The translations under genes and the position numbers were made by a program. A stretch of DNA of 64,000 nucleotides from positions 292,364 to 356,363 of the forward strand of contig JAFLBR010000005.1 of assembly GCA_017303795.1 (NCBI GenBank), in the 5' to 3' direction. The stretch comes from Cytophagales bacterium (lineage in GTDB: Bacteria > Bacteroidota > Bacteroidia > Cytophagales > Cyclobacteriaceae). Below are positions 63,046 to 64,000 of the stretch, one piece after another. Every line of letters starts with the position of its first letter. The stretch's first letter is position 1. The notes below the pieces were generated by a model. It did not search any database and was not told the origin of the DNA. It saw only the letters and a program-made list of their open reading frames with translations.

Positions 63046-63843
63046 TCACTCTCTTGATATTTTAAGGATTCTAAACGCTCCTCTTGTCACGATTACAAAA
63101 ACAATAGTCCCAATAATTAAGTCCGGCTTATTGGAATTAAAAAAGTAAACCAGTCCACCGGCCATAATTACTCCCATATTTATAACAACGTCATTTGATG
63201 TAAATATCATACTCGCTTTCATGTGAGCTTCATTACTTTTTGACCGTTGTAGCAAGTACAAACAAATTCCGTTACCGATTAATGCAAAAATTGATACAAT
63301 AATCATTGTCATATAGTTAGGTGGGCTGTCCACCGAAACAAAACGTCTGATAACTTCAATGAAACCAATTATTGCTAAAATCATTTGAAAGTATCCACTT
63401 AGTCGAGCTACATTTTTCTTTGCTTGGATTGCTCGTCCAACAGCGTACAAACTAAGTCCATAAACTAAAGCGTCTGCCAACATGTCCAAACTGTCGGCTA
63501 CAAGTCCCATTGATTTTGAAATAAGTCCCGTTACACTCTCTACTGCAAAGAATCCAAAATTGATAAGCAAAACAGTCCAGAGTAATTGCCTTTCATTTTT
63601 TTGGTTCTCAATCTTTATGTCGGTCGTTATTTCCTCTGTCCCAATTATTTTTGAGTTGAGTTTTAGGTCTCCTATTGATTTTTCTATCTCGTTGGTCAGT
63701 CCGTTATGATAAATTGTCAGCCTACGCTTTTCTAAATCAAAGTCTAGATTTTTTATGTTTGAGAAATTGTCCAGCTTCATCCTTATCAGTCTCTCCTCTG
63801 ATGGGCAGTCCATTTTCGTTATCTCAAATGTCGTTTTGTTCAT
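63046..63843 (-). CDS. cassette 5 cation diffusion facilitator transporter
   Basis: 265 residues from the ATG at 63843, 33 bases after the cassette boundary. An N-terminal HMA-like domain (about 1-70) in which the usual CxxC is reduced to MDCPSEE, then a CDF membrane domain with about six helices (SMGLVADSLDMLADALVYG carries the DxxxD metal pair; TSNDVVINMGV in helix 5). It ends right after the last helix, lacking the CDF C-terminal domain. It probably exports divalent metals; the metal is not clear. Confidence 0.85.
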   Translation of the reverse strand: MNKTTFEITKMDCPSEERLIRMKLDNFSNIKNLDFDLEKRRLTIYHNGLTNEIEKSIGDLKLNSKIIGTEEITTDIKIENQKNERQLLWTVLLINFGFFAVESVTGLISKSMGLVADSLDMLADALVYGLSLYAVGRAIQAKKNVARLSGYFQMILAIIGFIEVIRRFVSVDSPPNYMTMIIVSIFALIGNGICLYLLQRSKSNEAHMKASMIFTSNDVVINMGVIMAGGLVYFFNSNKPDLIIGTIVFVIVTRGAFRILKISRE

Positions 63844-63869
63844 TACACTAAATTGTCCGATGCCATTAC

Positions 63870-64000
63870 CCACAACGTTTGTGTTTCTGCAGTGGTGCCT
63901 TTCCGAAGCCGCGTCCTGTCCCACGAAACGAAAACGTTGAACGAAGATAAAACTTTAAAGCAACTCGTCACGGCACCATTGCAGAAACATTTTGTTGTGT
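63870..64000 (-). other. attC site at the right window edge
   Basis: 131 bp ending exactly at the window end. R' GTTGTGG at 63870-63876, R'' ACACAAC at 63994-64000. Arms gtttctgcagtggtgcc and ggcaccattgcagaaac; centre has cctgtcccacg. Belongs to a sixth cassette that continues to the right. Confidence 0.8.

Larger units (their letters stand above)
58016..64000 (-). mobile_element. integron gene-cassette array (distal end; runs off right edge)
   Basis: Six attC-like sites separate five cassettes and the start of a sixth. Reading the minus strand, each cassette begins right after GTT of the previous attC and ends with its own attC. In every complete cassette the R'' box region is complementary to the cassette's own first bases: 7 for cassette 1 (GTTGTAG), 9 for cassette 2 (GTTGTGCGC), 9 for cassette 3 (GTTAGGCGC), and 15 of 16 for cassettes 4 and 5 (GTTGGCGGTA..., GTTGTGGGTA...). 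All clear cassette genes are minus-strand. No integrase or attI is in the window; polarity places them beyond base 64000. Confidence 0.85.

Noticed and set aside
58016-64000. CRISPR array as an explanation for the repeats
   Set aside because: Repeats are about 130 bp and unequal, are spaced by whole genes, and have cassette-type core boxes.

Overview
The window looks like chromosomal DNA of a Bacteroidota bacterium, most likely of the order Cytophagales. Supporting signs are a fused SecDF, the gliding lipoprotein GldH next to a Cys-rich PSP1/RicT protein, a subtilase with a type IX secretion (T9SS) C-terminal tail, a TonB receptor/DUF4249/MG2-like operon, many small Bacteroidota lipoproteins, and promoters of the TTTG-N19/20-TAnnTTTG type (best example: rpsT). 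No rRNA or tRNA gene was recognised.

1-58 kb is ordinary chromosome. From left to right: a small membrane protein, secDF, a two-component system, gldH/ricT/purD, an odd D-aminoacylase-like lipoprotein, an ArsR/SRPBCC/DoxX operon with a visible operator, assorted secreted or lipid-anchored proteins, a coupled four-gene TonB-receptor operon (27.4-20.5 kb, minus strand), rny/zapA/coiled-coil partner/pheT, a DUF1684/serine hydrolase/radC set, rpsT, envelope carbohydrate and lipid enzymes (Zn-phospholipase-C-like, GH144-like, GH29), aminopeptidase P, RidA, an IscA-type protein, methylmalonyl-CoA epimerase, thiL, and two PrcB-like lipoproteins beside a secreted subtilase. The operon ends in a BNR-repeat protein, AcpH, TerB and an amidohydrolase. 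Intergenic gaps hold several families of short palindromic repeats.

From about 58.0 kb to the right edge the DNA changes character. It becomes more AT-rich, all recognised genes are on the minus strand, and it is cut into units by long imperfect inverted repeats of about 130 bp. I read these as integron attC sites. Each ends in GTT/AAC core boxes, and the outer R'' box of each unit is complementary to the first 7-15 bases of the same unit, as expected of gene cassettes. Five cassettes are complete or nearly so: a hypothetical protein; a lipoprotein; a 482-residue protein with two PD-(D/E)XK-like motifs; a two-gene cassette (tail-anchored winged-helix-like protein plus zinc ribbon); and a CDF cation transporter. 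A sixth starts at the right edge. No integrase is in the window. Cassette polarity predicts it lies to the right of base 64000.

One attC is split by a 1.24-kb IS110-family element. Its 207-nt upstream non-coding region folds into two loops whose sequences match the attC target and the element's own ends. This is the layout of an IS110 bridge RNA, so the element appears to carry an RNA guide aimed at the repeated attC sites of this array.
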